Positions 14,482-24,921 of a stretch of DNA of 38,745 nucleotides are shown here, piece by piece (position 1 is the first letter of the stretch; every line of letters starts with the position of its first letter). Location of the stretch: positions 1-38,745 of the forward strand of contig JAEEUB010000008.1 in the NCBI GenBank assembly GCA_016286785.1, given 5' to 3'. Made by a program: the position numbers and the translations under genes. The notes beneath the pieces were generated by a model that saw only the letters and a program-made list of their open reading frames with translations, was not told the DNA's origin and searched no databases. This DNA is from Candidatus Saccharimonadota bacterium. GTDB taxonomy: Bacteria; Patescibacteriota; Saccharimonadia; Saccharimonadales; Saccharimonadaceae.

Positions 14482-15203
14482 GGCTTTATTATAACATATT
14501 TTCCAGGCTTTAAGCTCCCTAGTTCATACTTACCAAATTGAATACGATGCAGCCCCGTCACTTTATACCCAAGCGCAGCAAAAGTACGCCTTATCTGGCG
14601 GTTCCTTCCTTCAGATAAAATAACAGTATATAGTTCACGGTTAGAGGCTTTTGATTTCGACAAAGCAGAACTGCTCCGCATCACTTTAAATTGACTAGGT
14701 CCATCATCTAACATCACGCCATAGTCAGAAATCATCTGTTGATGGAGCGGCTCTAGTATTTTGTCTAATTGAACTTCGTAAACTTTATTTTTCCGAAATT
14801 TAGGATGAGTCATTAAAAAAGCAAAGTCACCATCGTTGGTTAACAAAATGATGCCAGAAGAGTCTTTATCAAGACGCCCAACCGTCTTAAGTTTAAAATA
14901 TTCTTTTGGTAAAAGTTGGTACAAAGTTGGGGTAGACCCCTGCGCATGTCGCGAACAAACATATCCAACAGGTTTATGAAAAGCAATATAAGTATAATTA
15001 GCCTGACGAGGCACTACCTTACCATTATAACACACTTTATCGGAGTTGTCAATATCATCTAAAAGTTTCACTCTATCACCTAATTTTGCGATTGTTCCAT
15101 TGATCGTTATTTTTCTATCAGAAATTAACCCATCAGCCTCGCGGCGTGAAATACCTAATCTTTCCGCTAAAAACTTATTAAGCCGAACCGGTTGCTTGTC
15201 CAT
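14478..15203 (-). CDS. RsuA/RluB-family pseudouridine synthase
   Basis: A 241-aa rRNA-modifying enzyme. An N-terminal S4 RNA-binding domain occupies residues 5-48 (VRLNKFLAERLGISRREADG). The catalytic domain has GRLDKDSSGIILLTNDG (109-125, nucleophile Asp112) and the family C-terminal signature EGRNRQIRRTFAALGYKV. Such enzymes isomerise a uridine in 23S rRNA (RluB/RluE) or 16S rRNA (RsuA), and the exact target cannot be read from sequence. It overlaps the end of the response-regulator gene by 26 nt and the start of the FtsA-like gene by 4 nt, so it lies in the middle of one leftward operon. Confidence 0.92.
   Translation of the reverse strand: MDKQPVRLNKFLAERLGISRREADGLISDRKITINGTIAKLGDRVKLLDDIDNSDKVCYNGKVVPRQANYTYIAFHKPVGYVCSRHAQGSTPTLYQLLPKEYFKLKTVGRLDKDSSGIILLTNDGDFAFLMTHPKFRKNKVYEVQLDKILEPLHQQMISDYGVMLDDGPSQFKVMRSSSALSKSKASNRELYTVILSEGRNRQIRRTFAALGYKVTGLHRIQFGKYELGSLKPGKYVIIKP
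14488..14493 (-). promoter_or_regulatory. Internal -10 box before the FtsA/PilM-like gene
   Basis: TATAAT (14493-14488), inside the 3' end of the pseudouridine synthase gene, ends 6 nt before the ATG at 14481. The spacing matches the other leaderless starts, so the last gene of the operon may also be transcribed alone. Confidence 0.5.
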
Positions 15204-15777
15204 TATTAATCTCTGGCTGAGGTTGAACTAAATTAGAGTCCATACCTGATAGAACACCGGGGTTAGCAATCTCAGGGGCAGGTGCGGTTTCTGGCGCTGC
15301 CGCCTCAAAAGAGGCCTGCGTTGCAACGGTATCGTCAAAAGCGGATGGGGCAGCTGAATTTCCAGTCGGATTTACGGCCTCGCTGCTAGAAGGAGTCGCC
15401 GCAACCGGTTTATCACCAAGTACCTCATGTATTGTGTTAATCACATCCTCAATTCCGACCTGCGATTTTACTAGGTATCTATCCGCACCTAGCCTCTCGC
15501 CACGTTGACGTTGATCATCCGCAGAAAGTGCAGTCATCATTACGACCTTAATATGCGCTATTTCTGGAGTCGAACGCAAAATATCTAGCATGTCAAAACC
15601 CGAAATTTTAGGCATCATAATATCAGACAGAATCAAATCAGGTTTTTCACGTACAGCTACGGCCAATGCCTCTTCTCCATCACCAGCAGAAACCACTTCA
15701 TAGCCCTCAGCCGTAATACGAATACTGTAAATCTCCCGTAAAGACGCATCGTCTTCTACTACCATTATTTTAGTCAT
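15178..15777 (-). CDS. Single-domain response regulator with Ala/Pro-rich tail
   Basis: A 199-aa protein. Residues 1-120 form a receiver domain with acidic pair Glu8-Asp9-Asp10, phospho-acceptor Asp52 (LILSDIMMP), switch Thr82 and Lys104. Residues 121-199 are a disordered Ala/Pro/Glu/Asn-rich tail with no DNA-binding or enzymatic output domain. It therefore probably signals through protein contacts. Its ATG overlaps the stop of the histidine kinase gene by 4 nt, which identifies the partner kinase, and the FtsA/PilM-like ATPase further downstream is a possible target (inference). The similar Pro/Ala-rich tails on kinase and regulator are unusual and might let them meet. Confidence 0.9.
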   Translation of the reverse strand: MTKIMVVEDDASLREIYSIRITAEGYEVVSAGDGEEALAVAVREKPDLILSDIMMPKISGFDMLDILRSTPEIAHIKVVMMTALSADDQRQRGERLGADRYLVKSQVGIEDVINTIHEVLGDKPVAATPSSSEAVNPTGNSAAPSAFDDTVATQASFEAAAPETAPAPEIANPGVLSGMDSNLVQPQPEINNGQATGSA

Positions 15778-17288
15778 TTTTCTCCTCCGTTTAGGTTGTT
15801 ATTAATTTGGTTTTGAACTGATTGATTAGGCGCGGTCGGCATAGTGGGTGGCGCAGTGGGTGGAACAGCCGACGAGGTGACAGGCGTCGCGGTCGGTGGC
15901 GCAACTGGAGATCTAACCGGCATCGCGACCGGTGGTGCAACCGGAGTTCCAGCCGGCGTCGCGGCCGGTGGTGCAACCGGAGTCGTAGCCGGCGGCACAA
16001 CCGTAGGCCCAGCCGATGGTGTAGCTGGTGGCACAATAGGCGATGAAGTAGCAGAGGAAATCGATTCAAGTGCATTACCTAAAGGATTCACTGGCAAAGA
16101 AGAGATGGGCTGCGGTTGCAATTTTGCATTCCTAACCACAATCATGCGCTTCTCGTATTCATCATTAGAAAGTCGCGGCAATGACACATAAAATGTTGAG
16201 CCCTCGCCAAAAGCCGACTCCGCCCAGACCTTACCGCCCATCGCTTCGGCACGTTGTTTAACCAAATAGAGACCTAGTCCATTGCCACCAATGGTGCGGG
16301 TGTCAGAATTATCCGCACGGTAAAACTTTTGAAAAATATGGCCTAAATCTTCGGGCGAGATACCGATGCCAGTGTCCGTAACATTAATCAGTACTCTATC
16401 TCCATCACCACGCACATTTACATAAACCGAGCCACCTTCAGGCGTATATTTAAGCGCATTGTCTATTAAATTATCTATTATTTCACGCAAAAAATTGGTA
16501 TCCACAAAACCATACACAACCTGCTTTAAGTGATTCTCGCCAAAAGCAGAAGATTCCGATCCAAAAGTAAGTTTAATTTTTAAATCCTTTGCCCGTGATT
16601 CATAATCAGCAACCGTCTCGCTCATCCAATCCGTCATCTCAATCGGTTGCATATTGGGGCAGATTCGATTATCGTCCAATTTTGTTACATCAAGTAAATC
16701 TTGAAACAGTTTACCGAGATGCTTAGAGGCCGCCTGCGCTGCCACTAAATAACCTTTTGCCCGTTCATCAATAGTCGCTGTTTGTGGATTTAGGCATAGA
16801 GATAAGTAACCATCAATAGTAGCCACAGGAGTACGCATTTCGTGCGACGCCGTCGAAATAAACTCGGCCTGCTCACCTTCTTCTTCTAACTCTTTAGTGA
16901 TATCCCTCAAAGTAATGATTCTTTCTTGCGGAGCATTCTCCTCAATCACGACGTTAATCGCAACTGGAATACGATTATTAGATTGCGAAACAATCAACGT
17001 AGCCTGAAAAGACTCTAATGGTTGTCCGGTATTCATAGCTAAAGTCAAAGGATTTTCATTAGGCAAAAGCTCACGCCCTTCCTTAGATTCAAGTTTAATT
17101 ACTAAACCATAATCTAGACCCACAGCTTTCTCGCCATAACCAGTCATTTGAGCAGCAGCAGGATTAATAAATTCAATCACACCCTTTTTATCAGTCATTA
17201 CGACGCCATCATGAATTGCGCGCAAAGCCATCTCGGCTAAATTGGCTTGATCGGTTTTCTTCATGTTTCTTCGTCTCAGTAGGCTCAT
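15774..17288 (-). CDS. PAS-domain histidine kinase with Pro-rich repeat tail
   Basis: About 504 aa. The N-terminal PAS domain is at residues about 15-125 (DGVVMTDKKGVIEFINPAAAQMTGY), the HisKA H-box FISTASHEMRTP has phospho-His149, and the HATPase domain has N box DNLIDNALKYTPEGG, G1 box DTGIGI, the F box and G2 GGNGLGLYLV. The last 125 residues are Pro/Ala/Val/Thr-rich, with 12-aa repeats. No membrane segment is present, so it is a cytoplasmic sensor and PAS probably binds a small ligand or redox cofactor. I prefer the ATG at 17288 because a TAAAAT box ends 8 nt before it. The ATG at 17264 is possible. It is the first gene of the operon with the receiver protein, pseudouridine synthase and FtsA-like ATPase. 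Confidence 0.9.
   Translation of the reverse strand: MSLLRRRNMKKTDQANLAEMALRAIHDGVVMTDKKGVIEFINPAAAQMTGYGEKAVGLDYGLVIKLESKEGRELLPNENPLTLAMNTGQPLESFQATLIVSQSNNRIPVAINVVIEENAPQERIITLRDITKELEEEGEQAEFISTASHEMRTPVATIDGYLSLCLNPQTATIDERAKGYLVAAQAASKHLGKLFQDLLDVTKLDDNRICPNMQPIEMTDWMSETVADYESRAKDLKIKLTFGSESSAFGENHLKQVVYGFVDTNFLREIIDNLIDNALKYTPEGGSVYVNVRGDGDRVLINVTDTGIGISPEDLGHIFQKFYRADNSDTRTIGGNGLGLYLVKQRAEAMGGKVWAESAFGEGSTFYVSLPRLSNDEYEKRMIVVRNAKLQPQPISSLPVNPLGNALESISSATSSPIVPPATPSAGPTVVPPATTPVAPPAATPAGTPVAPPVAMPVRSPVAPPTATPVTSSAVPPTAPPTMPTAPNQSVQNQINNNLNGGEK
15886..15993. repeat. Three tandem 36-bp repeats in the kinase tail
   Basis: Units at 15886-15921, 15922-15957 and 15958-15993 are similar to each other and in frame, each encoding 12 residues of Pro/Ala/Val-rich sequence. 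Partial related copies flank them. The region is locally GC-rich and could change length by slippage or recombination without a frameshift. Confidence 0.8.
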
Positions 17289-17296
17289 TTGAATAT

Positions 17297-17302
17297 ATTT
17301 TA
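17297..17302 (-). promoter_or_regulatory. -10 box of the histidine kinase operon
   Basis: TAAAAT (17302-17297) ends 8 nt before the ATG at 17288. It supports that start and a nearly leaderless operon mRNA. It is divergent from the -10 box at 17325. Confidence 0.5.
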
Positions 17303-17324
17303 GCACAAGCTAAACAAATTGTGT

Positions 17325-17330
17325 TAAAAT
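17325..17330 (+). promoter_or_regulatory. -10 box of the surface protein at 17337
   Basis: TAAAAT ends 6 nt before the ATG at 17337. No Shine-Dalgarno sequence is present. Confidence 0.55.
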
Positions 17331-17336
17331 TATAGC

Positions 17337-19124
17337 ATGAATAAAGATGTGCTCTATATTGAACCAGAAGACGATATCACCGATATCATAACTAAAATTG
17401 AAAATGCTAAGTCAAAAATCGTTGCCCTCGTCCCGCCTAAAAAAGCAGGTGTATTTAGGAGCATCGTAAACATTAAACTTATTACCAAGGCTGGAACTTC
17501 GGCCGAAAAAACCATCGTACTGGTTACAACGGATCCATCAATCAAAAAACTTGCAGCCGCAACCAAGCTACCAGTAGCTAAAAATCTACAAACCGCACCG
17601 GTTATTCCTAAAGCAGATGCAGAAGATTCTGCAAATGACAATAATTCAGAAGAGCCAAGCGAGCAAAGCGATATAGAAGACGAGGAAGAGGAAGAGAACA
17701 AAGAGCCAAGCGAGCAAGGCGAAGACGAAGCAGACTCGAATGACGACGAAGAAGAGGAAGAAGATACAAAAGCAAAGGTAAAAGATAAAAAAGAAAGAAG
17801 TGGCCTCAAAGTTAAAAACACCACCAACAAATTCATTCTTTGGATTATGGCCCACAAAAAATTAGCCATTCTGTCTGGTATTGGTATAATAATCCTTATT
17901 ATATTCTTGATTTGGGCATTTATTATTGCGCCATCAGTCACCGTAACCGTTGACATTAAAACAAATTCAAATAATTTTTCTCAAAACGTCAGTTTCACCA
18001 CTAAGCTAGAAGAAGAAGATATCGAAACCGGCAAATTATATCTCCAAGAAAAGAAGCTCGAATCATCTCAAGAGGTAAAATTCGAAGCCACCGGCAAAAA
18101 GAACATCGGAGAGAAAGCTCACGGCAATGTTGAAATTTACGCCTATTTCCCACTCAATCTAAAAGCCTCAACCAAGGTAAATGAAGGCGACACATTTTCC
18201 ATTTCAGGGCTAACTTACGTAGCCACTAAAACCGTCACCCTAGATTATAGTGGTCAAGGCAAAGAAGAGTGCGTAAATAAAACGAATGCCGAAGGGCTAG
18301 TAGACTATGGCTGTAGAATCAACGGGAAAGTCCCAGTAACAGCCAGTGAATCAGGTGAAAGATTCAACATCGCAGCCTCAAGCACTGGATGGGATACTAA
18401 CGCAAGAGTATTTGCCTATTCTGATGAAGCTATGAGCGGCGGCACAGATGAAGAAATAACTATTGTTACCCAAGCAGACATAGATAAAGCAAAGACAGAA
18501 TTAGCTGCCGCCGACCAAGAAAAAAGTAAAGAAGCCCTAAAAGAAGACATTGGCGAAGGTAACATGATGATTGACTCTAGCTTTAAAGTCAAAACATCTG
18601 ATGCGGTATCGACACCGGCTGTGGGTGAAGAAGTAAAGGAAGGAGTAACTCCAACACTAAAGGCAACAACTATAGCTTCGGTATTCGTATTAGACAAAAC
18701 AAAGGTTGACGAATTTATCACCAAAAAAGCTGATCTTGGCGAATCTCAAAAAATATACGAAATGAAGAATCCATTTATAGAGAGCTTTATGGAAAGCGAT
18801 TCTGGTTACACCGGAAAGCTCAAAACTTCATACGCCACCGGCCCCAAAATTACCGAAAATGACGTAATCGAAAAAATTAAAGGAAAAGGTCTGGGCGAAG
18901 CCCAACACGACTTGAGAGATATTGACGGAATATCAAGTGTATCAATCGATAAGTCACTTCCTTGGGTAACCACAATCCCTGGCGATCCGAATAAAATCAC
19001 GATTATATTTAATATCAAAGATCAAAATGGCAACGAGATTAAACCAGTAAAGGAAGACGACAAAACAGAAAGCTCGAAAGAAGACAACAAAGACGAAGAA
19101 ACCTCGGCCGAAAAGTCAGAATAA
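17337..19124 (+). CDS. Large anchored surface protein with cytoplasmic Rossmann-like head
   Basis: A 595-aa protein of a type I associate with Saccharibacteria/CPR genomes. Residues 1-90 form a cytoplasmic alpha/beta domain (KIVALVPPKKAGVFRSIVNI, then TIVLVTTDPSIKKLAAATKL). Residues 95-155 are highly acidic with a repeated EEPSEQ motif. Residues 176-198 are one transmembrane helix. Residues 200-575 are extracytoplasmic, beta-rich domains with a baseplate-J-like pattern (VPVTASESGERFNIAA, GGTDEEITIVTQADIDKAK), and the tail is acidic. Function unknown. The architecture suggests a surface appendage or adhesin component with an internal coupling domain. It is encoded just upstream of wall hydrolase genes in the same orientation. 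Confidence 0.8.
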   Translation: MNKDVLYIEPEDDITDIITKIENAKSKIVALVPPKKAGVFRSIVNIKLITKAGTSAEKTIVLVTTDPSIKKLAAATKLPVAKNLQTAPVIPKADAEDSANDNNSEEPSEQSDIEDEEEEENKEPSEQGEDEADSNDDEEEEEDTKAKVKDKKERSGLKVKNTTNKFILWIMAHKKLAILSGIGIIILIIFLIWAFIIAPSVTVTVDIKTNSNNFSQNVSFTTKLEEEDIETGKLYLQEKKLESSQEVKFEATGKKNIGEKAHGNVEIYAYFPLNLKASTKVNEGDTFSISGLTYVATKTVTLDYSGQGKEECVNKTNAEGLVDYGCRINGKVPVTASESGERFNIAASSTGWDTNARVFAYSDEAMSGGTDEEITIVTQADIDKAKTELAAADQEKSKEALKEDIGEGNMMIDSSFKVKTSDAVSTPAVGEEVKEGVTPTLKATTIASVFVLDKTKVDEFITKKADLGESQKIYEMKNPFIESFMESDSGYTGKLKTSYATGPKITENDVIEKIKGKGLGEAQHDLRDIDGISSVSIDKSLPWVTTIPGDPNKITIIFNIKDQNGNEIKPVKEDDKTESSKEDNKDEETSAEKSE

Positions 19125-19152
19125 TAACAAGATCTAGAGCGTAAGGAGAAAA

Positions 19153-20636
19153 ATGCGAATAATATGTTTAGACGTAGGAGAAAAGCGCATCGGCGTTGCA
19201 AAAGCCGATTCGAACACACGCATTGCGGTGCCAGTTGGTTTTATAACTGTTGACGGCTCAGAATGGCAACAACTAGCGCGAATCGCCAATCTAAACAATA
19301 CGTCATTCTTCGTGCTAGGCTTGCCTAGAAGCAACGAAGGGAACGAGACCGCTCAATCGCTATATGTTCGCAACTTCGCTAAAACTCTCATCGAAAAAAT
19401 ACCAGGCGCTAGAATCCGTTTTCAGGACGAATCGCTCACCTCAGTAATAGCAGAAGAGCGTCTAAAAAAACGCGGCAAAAAATACGAAAAAGGGGAAATC
19501 GATACCGAAGCAGCAACCGTCATTTTACAAGACTTTCTCGAAAATTTTAATAGCCCCAGTTATGGCACAAAAGGAGAAAATCTTGGCCTATCAACCAAAA
19601 ATAATAATCCTTCAGAAAACAGCAATCTCTCTGTAAGAAAGCGAGCAATTCAAAAAGTTAACGAATTAGCTCAAACCGTTTCAGAAACAAAAGCGGGACA
19701 AGAACTCTCAAACGTTAAAGGAGTGGCCCAAAAAGAAGCAAATAAAGTTAAACTAAATACTAAAAAAGCAAGGCACAAAATGAAAACAGTCACCAAATGG
19801 ATTTCTGGCGCCTCAATTCTAATTATCGTCGCCCTACTCACTGCCGGAGGAATCCTAATCTATAAAGATATAAAAGCAAAAGAGCGCGCCGAAGAATACG
19901 CCCGTATAGAGGCCGAAATGAAAGCCGAAGTTTTTAATTTCACAATTTTACCCGGGCAAACCATTTTCGATGTAAAAACTAATCTTAAAGAAGCCGGATA
20001 TCAAGATGAGGAAATCGAAGAAGCCTTTAAGGCTGATTACAATTTTGATTTCCTAAAAAACCGCCCAGAAGGAGCTACGTTAGAAGGATATCTCTTTGGG
20101 GAGACACACGAATTCTACAAATCAGATACGGTAAAAGACGTAATAACTAGATTTCTCGAGGGAACCAACCAAATCATATCAGAAAACGACTTAAAAAATA
20201 AGTACGAAAAACAAGGTCTCTCCTTATACGAGGGCATTACCCTAGCCTCTATGGTTCAAAAAGAGGCGCCTACTGCCGAAATGCCTACCGTAGCACAAGT
20301 CTTTTTATCTCGCTTAAAATCAAATATTCCACTAGGTAGCGATGTAACGGTTTCCTACGCATTAGACATAATCGACCCTAGTAGAAAAGTCTACTCAGAT
20401 AATCAATCCGCCCTCGAAGTCGAATCCTGTTATAATACCAGAAAATACGCCGGCCTTCCTTGTGGGCCAATCGCAAACCCAGGCATATCCGCTCTCCAAG
20501 CAGTAGCCAACCCGTCCGATACCTCTTATTTTTACTTCTTGACAGGAGATGATGGAATAATGTATTATAGTTATACAGAGTCTGAGCATAACCAGAATAT
20601 CTACAGTCATTGCCAAGACCTCTGTAACGTATCATT

Positions 20637-20640
<4 letters not shown>
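19153..20640 (+). CDS. ruvX-mltG: RuvX-MltG fusion: YqgF nuclease domain joined to endolytic transglycosylase
   Basis: One 495-aa frame encodes two proteins that are normally separate. Residues 1-133 are RuvX/YqgF (pre-16S rRNA nuclease or Holliday junction resolvase): Asp7 in CLDVGEKRIGVA, GLPRSNEG, Glu93 in QDESLTS, and Asp117 in GEIDTEAA. Residues 134-212 are a linker rich in Asn/Ser and Lys. Residues 214-237 are a transmembrane helix. Residues 260-495 are MltG/YceG, with the catalytic Glu371 in ASMVQKEA, then VAQVFLSRL, YNTRKYAGLPCGPIANPG and the final HN segment. The topology puts RuvX in the cytoplasm and MltG outside. The start at 19153 has Shine-Dalgarno AAGGAG (19143-19148). In Bacillus the two genes are neighbours, so fusion by loss of a stop is plausible. 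The 3' end overlaps the CHAP gene by 4 nt. Confidence 0.9.
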
Positions 20641-23128
<2,488 letters not shown>

Positions 23129-23134
23129 TCAGTA

Positions 23135-23279
23135 CAAAAACGGCCTTTCGGCCGTCCTTGTTGCTGTTACGCGCCCACCCTTGGGGCACATTGGTTTGTT
23201 TTAATCCGCTGTTTATTTTAATGTAAGTCTCCACACTCCACTAATTGCTCAGTGGAACCCCTGTGAAGCGTACCAGCTT
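23135..23279 (-). ncRNA. Predicted structured small RNA of about 145 nt upstream of obgE
   Basis: The RNA would begin near 23279, about 7 nt after a strong -10, and end in a terminator. It shows a long-range closing stem: GCTGGTACGC (23277-23268) pairs with GCGTAACAGC (23172-23163), 9 of 10 positions. Inside it, TTCACA pairs with TGTGGA and CCACT with AGTGG to form a hairpin arm, and GTGCCC pairs with GGGCGC in a second possible arm. Between the arms is an A-rich segment of about 40 nt. There is no convincing ORF. It does not show SRP, RNase P or tmRNA signatures. 6S RNA is a possibility from the overall layout, but I cannot confirm it. An attenuator leader for obgE is an alternative. Confidence 0.62.
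23136..23155 (-). terminator. Intrinsic terminator of the ncRNA
   Basis: ACGGCC (23140-23145), loop TTTC, GGCCGT (23150-23155) form a 6-bp GC-rich hairpin. On the minus strand it is followed by a short U-run (23139-23136). Confidence 0.7.
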
Positions 23280-23285
23280 ACTTTT

Positions 23286-23314
23286 ATGTTAAACCATAAG
23301 CGTGTAGTTGTCAA
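23286..23314 (-). promoter_or_regulatory. Strong promoter of the ncRNA
   Basis: TTGACA (23314-23309), 17-nt spacer, TAACAT (23291-23286). It has a consensus -35 and ideal spacing, one of the best-looking promoters in the window, and faces left into a region without a protein gene. Confidence 0.7.
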
Positions 23315-23385
23315 GTATTTTTTGTGCTTTTTTTCGTTTTTACAAAAACCGTCTCGCTCTTCTAATTCGCAAAAGTAGATGATTC

Positions 23386-23414
23386 TTGACAGAAGTAAAT
23401 AAAAATGGTATTCT
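23386..23414 (+). promoter_or_regulatory. Promoter of the YdcK-like gene
   Basis: TTGACA (23386-23391), 17-nt spacer, TATTCT (23409-23414). The predicted start is near 23421, giving a leader of about 67 nt with a Shine-Dalgarno sequence, the longest leader in this part of the window. Confidence 0.65.
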
Positions 23415-23487
23415 GTAAAAACAATCTATCCAAAATCAACCACGAAAGGATAATCGGACCTTAAAATTGCTTTAGAGTAGAGGAGTA

Positions 23488-24774
23488 ATGGTAAGTAGGC
23501 CAACAAGAAACGGAGAGACAATGGTCAGTAAATACAAGACACTGAGCCTAAAGTGGCTCATGTCTCAACTTATCCACACGCAAAATGATCCTGGAGAGGA
23601 GCGAAAATACGAACTCACAGACGAACAGGCGTTCTATAAAGGACACACTCTTTACCAAATACGCGCCCTAAGGGACTTCGGCGACGTCAAAAAGGGAGAC
23701 CGTGGAGGCTTCGTCGAGGGCGAACACAATCTATCGCACCGTGGAATAAGTTGGGTTTACAACAATGCCATGGTTTACGACTTTGCAAGGGTCGAAGGTG
23801 ATGCGAAACTAAAAAACAGCGCCAAGCTGCATGGTTTTTCGCTAGCATGCGAACAGGCCGAAATCCTCAATCTTGCAGATGTTGGCGGCAGGACAAGGGT
23901 GTCTGGCCACGCCAGAATACTTAACGCTACAATCATCAACGGTGGCACACTCCTAGAGTATGCAGAAATCAAAGACGATGCGATTATCGAAGGGCATGTC
24001 GAGATACATGGCCCAGCCGATATCTCCGGCAAAACGATAATTACTGGCAACGCCAAGCTGCGCGGCTACGTAGTTGTCTGCGATGCAACAGTTGGAGGCG
24101 ACACCGAGCTTAGCTATCACGTTTACGTGCAAGGCGGCGCCCAAATATGTGGCAAGGCCAAGCTCAGCCATCACGTTTATGTCTACGGCAACTCATGCAT
24201 CTCTGGAGAAGCCGAGCTCAGCAACTACGTTTACGTATTTAGTGGCGCATGGATTTTCGGGAACGCCAAGCTGTGCGATATCGCCATGGTCAGCGAATCC
24301 ATAATTTGCGATCATGCAAAGATCAATCATTACGCATTCGTCTATGGGCTGTCGACAGTTGGCGATAATGCAGAGCTGTGCAATCATGTGGCACTTCAAG
24401 ATGCAATTGTTACCGCAAATGCTAGGCTCATTAATCACGTCTATGTTTCAGGAGGCGAAACCATAGGAAAAAACACGGTACTACGCGACTATGTCACAAT
24501 TCAGGGCGCCCACGCAACTACGATTGAGAACGCCCGCATGGATAACGCCCGGATTTATGGACGAGTGGCGGTCGCGAATCACGCTAAACTGCACAAAGTC
24601 ATTATGCTAGGTGAAGGCGCAACGGTCATAGACGACTTCAAGCTGAGTGCGTACGCCGAAGCCTGCGGTGAGGCACTAGTAGAAGTTAGCACCGACCCTA
24701 GCACCGGCAACACCCGGCTAAGCTATCACGTACTTCCTCGCGGCATCCTCAGCGATTACATATCCTGGGACTAA
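23488..24774 (+). CDS. YdcK-like repeat protein (predicted left-handed beta-helix)
   Basis: About 428 aa. After about 60 residues comes a domain with the signature LYQIRALRDFGDVKKGDRGGFVEGEHNLSHRGISWVYNNAMVYDFARV, which I recognise from E. coli YdcK and many prophage proteins. The remainder is a long series of short imperfect repeats (for example GNAKL, GKAKLSHHVYVYG, GEAELSNYVYVFSG) typical of a hexapeptide-type beta-helix. There is no signal peptide or enzymatic motif, and the function is unknown even in the family. Local GC is higher than in neighbours (24121-24180 has 32 G/C in 60), a possible sign of different origin. The start is uncertain: 23488 has GAGGAG only 2 nt upstream, while the in-frame ATG at 23521 has GGAGAG 3 nt upstream. 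Confidence 0.8.
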   Translation: MVSRPTRNGETMVSKYKTLSLKWLMSQLIHTQNDPGEERKYELTDEQAFYKGHTLYQIRALRDFGDVKKGDRGGFVEGEHNLSHRGISWVYNNAMVYDFARVEGDAKLKNSAKLHGFSLACEQAEILNLADVGGRTRVSGHARILNATIINGGTLLEYAEIKDDAIIEGHVEIHGPADISGKTIITGNAKLRGYVVVCDATVGGDTELSYHVYVQGGAQICGKAKLSHHVYVYGNSCISGEAELSNYVYVFSGAWIFGNAKLCDIAMVSESIICDHAKINHYAFVYGLSTVGDNAELCNHVALQDAIVTANARLINHVYVSGGETIGKNTVLRDYVTIQGAHATTIENARMDNARIYGRVAVANHAKLHKVIMLGEGATVIDDFKLSAYAEACGEALVEVSTDPSTGNTRLSYHVLPRGILSDYISWD

Positions 24775-24816
24775 AGCAAAAAGACCAACTCATAAAGAGT
24801 ATGGGTTAACATTCAG

Positions 24817-24845
24817 GCGCCGCCCAGTAAAGGGTGGCGCTTTTT
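24817..24845 (+). terminator. Intrinsic terminator after the YdcK-like gene
   Basis: A 9-bp stem, GCGCCGCCC (24817-24825) with GGGTGGCGC (24832-24840), one G-U pair, 6-nt loop, followed by TTTTT. It is one of the few textbook terminators in the window. Confidence 0.85.
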
Positions 24846-24886
24846 GTGCGCATATTGCAATAGTGCAAAAAGCAATCCGCCCTCCC

Positions 24887-24915
24887 TTGAATAACTATCA
24901 AATTTATGTTATGAT
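24887..24915 (+). promoter_or_regulatory. Promoter of trmD
   Basis: TTGAAT (24887-24892), 17-nt spacer, TATGAT (24910-24915). The -10 ends 6 nt before the ATG at 24922, so the transcript should be leaderless. Confidence 0.6.
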
Positions 24916-24921
24916 AAAAAA

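Noticed and set aside
15886-15993. CRISPR-like array
   Set aside because: The units are contiguous coding repeats without unique spacers, and no cas genes are present.
15822-16191. Plus-strand Arg/Trp- and Gly-rich reading frames opposite the kinase tail
   Set aside because: They are shadows of the 36-bp repeats on the other strand, with no promoter or ribosome site.
17354-17956. 200-aa Ser-rich minus-strand frame opposite the surface protein gene
   Set aside because: It mirrors the acidic repeat region and has no promoter. The plus-strand gene has a clear domain layout and a -10 box.
23135-23279. tmRNA, SRP RNA or RNase P RNA as identity of the ncRNA
   Set aside because: The conserved SRP core, the RNase P catalytic signatures and a tRNA-like end with CCA were not found.
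23317-23340. T-rich stretch as a terminator for a rightward gene
   Set aside because: No stem precedes the T-runs, and no rightward gene ends nearby. It lies upstream of the ncRNA promoter.
23953-24438. Several overlapping frames in the YdcK-like gene
   Set aside because: They arise from the repetitive beta-helix coding sequence. None has its own signals or recognisable family.
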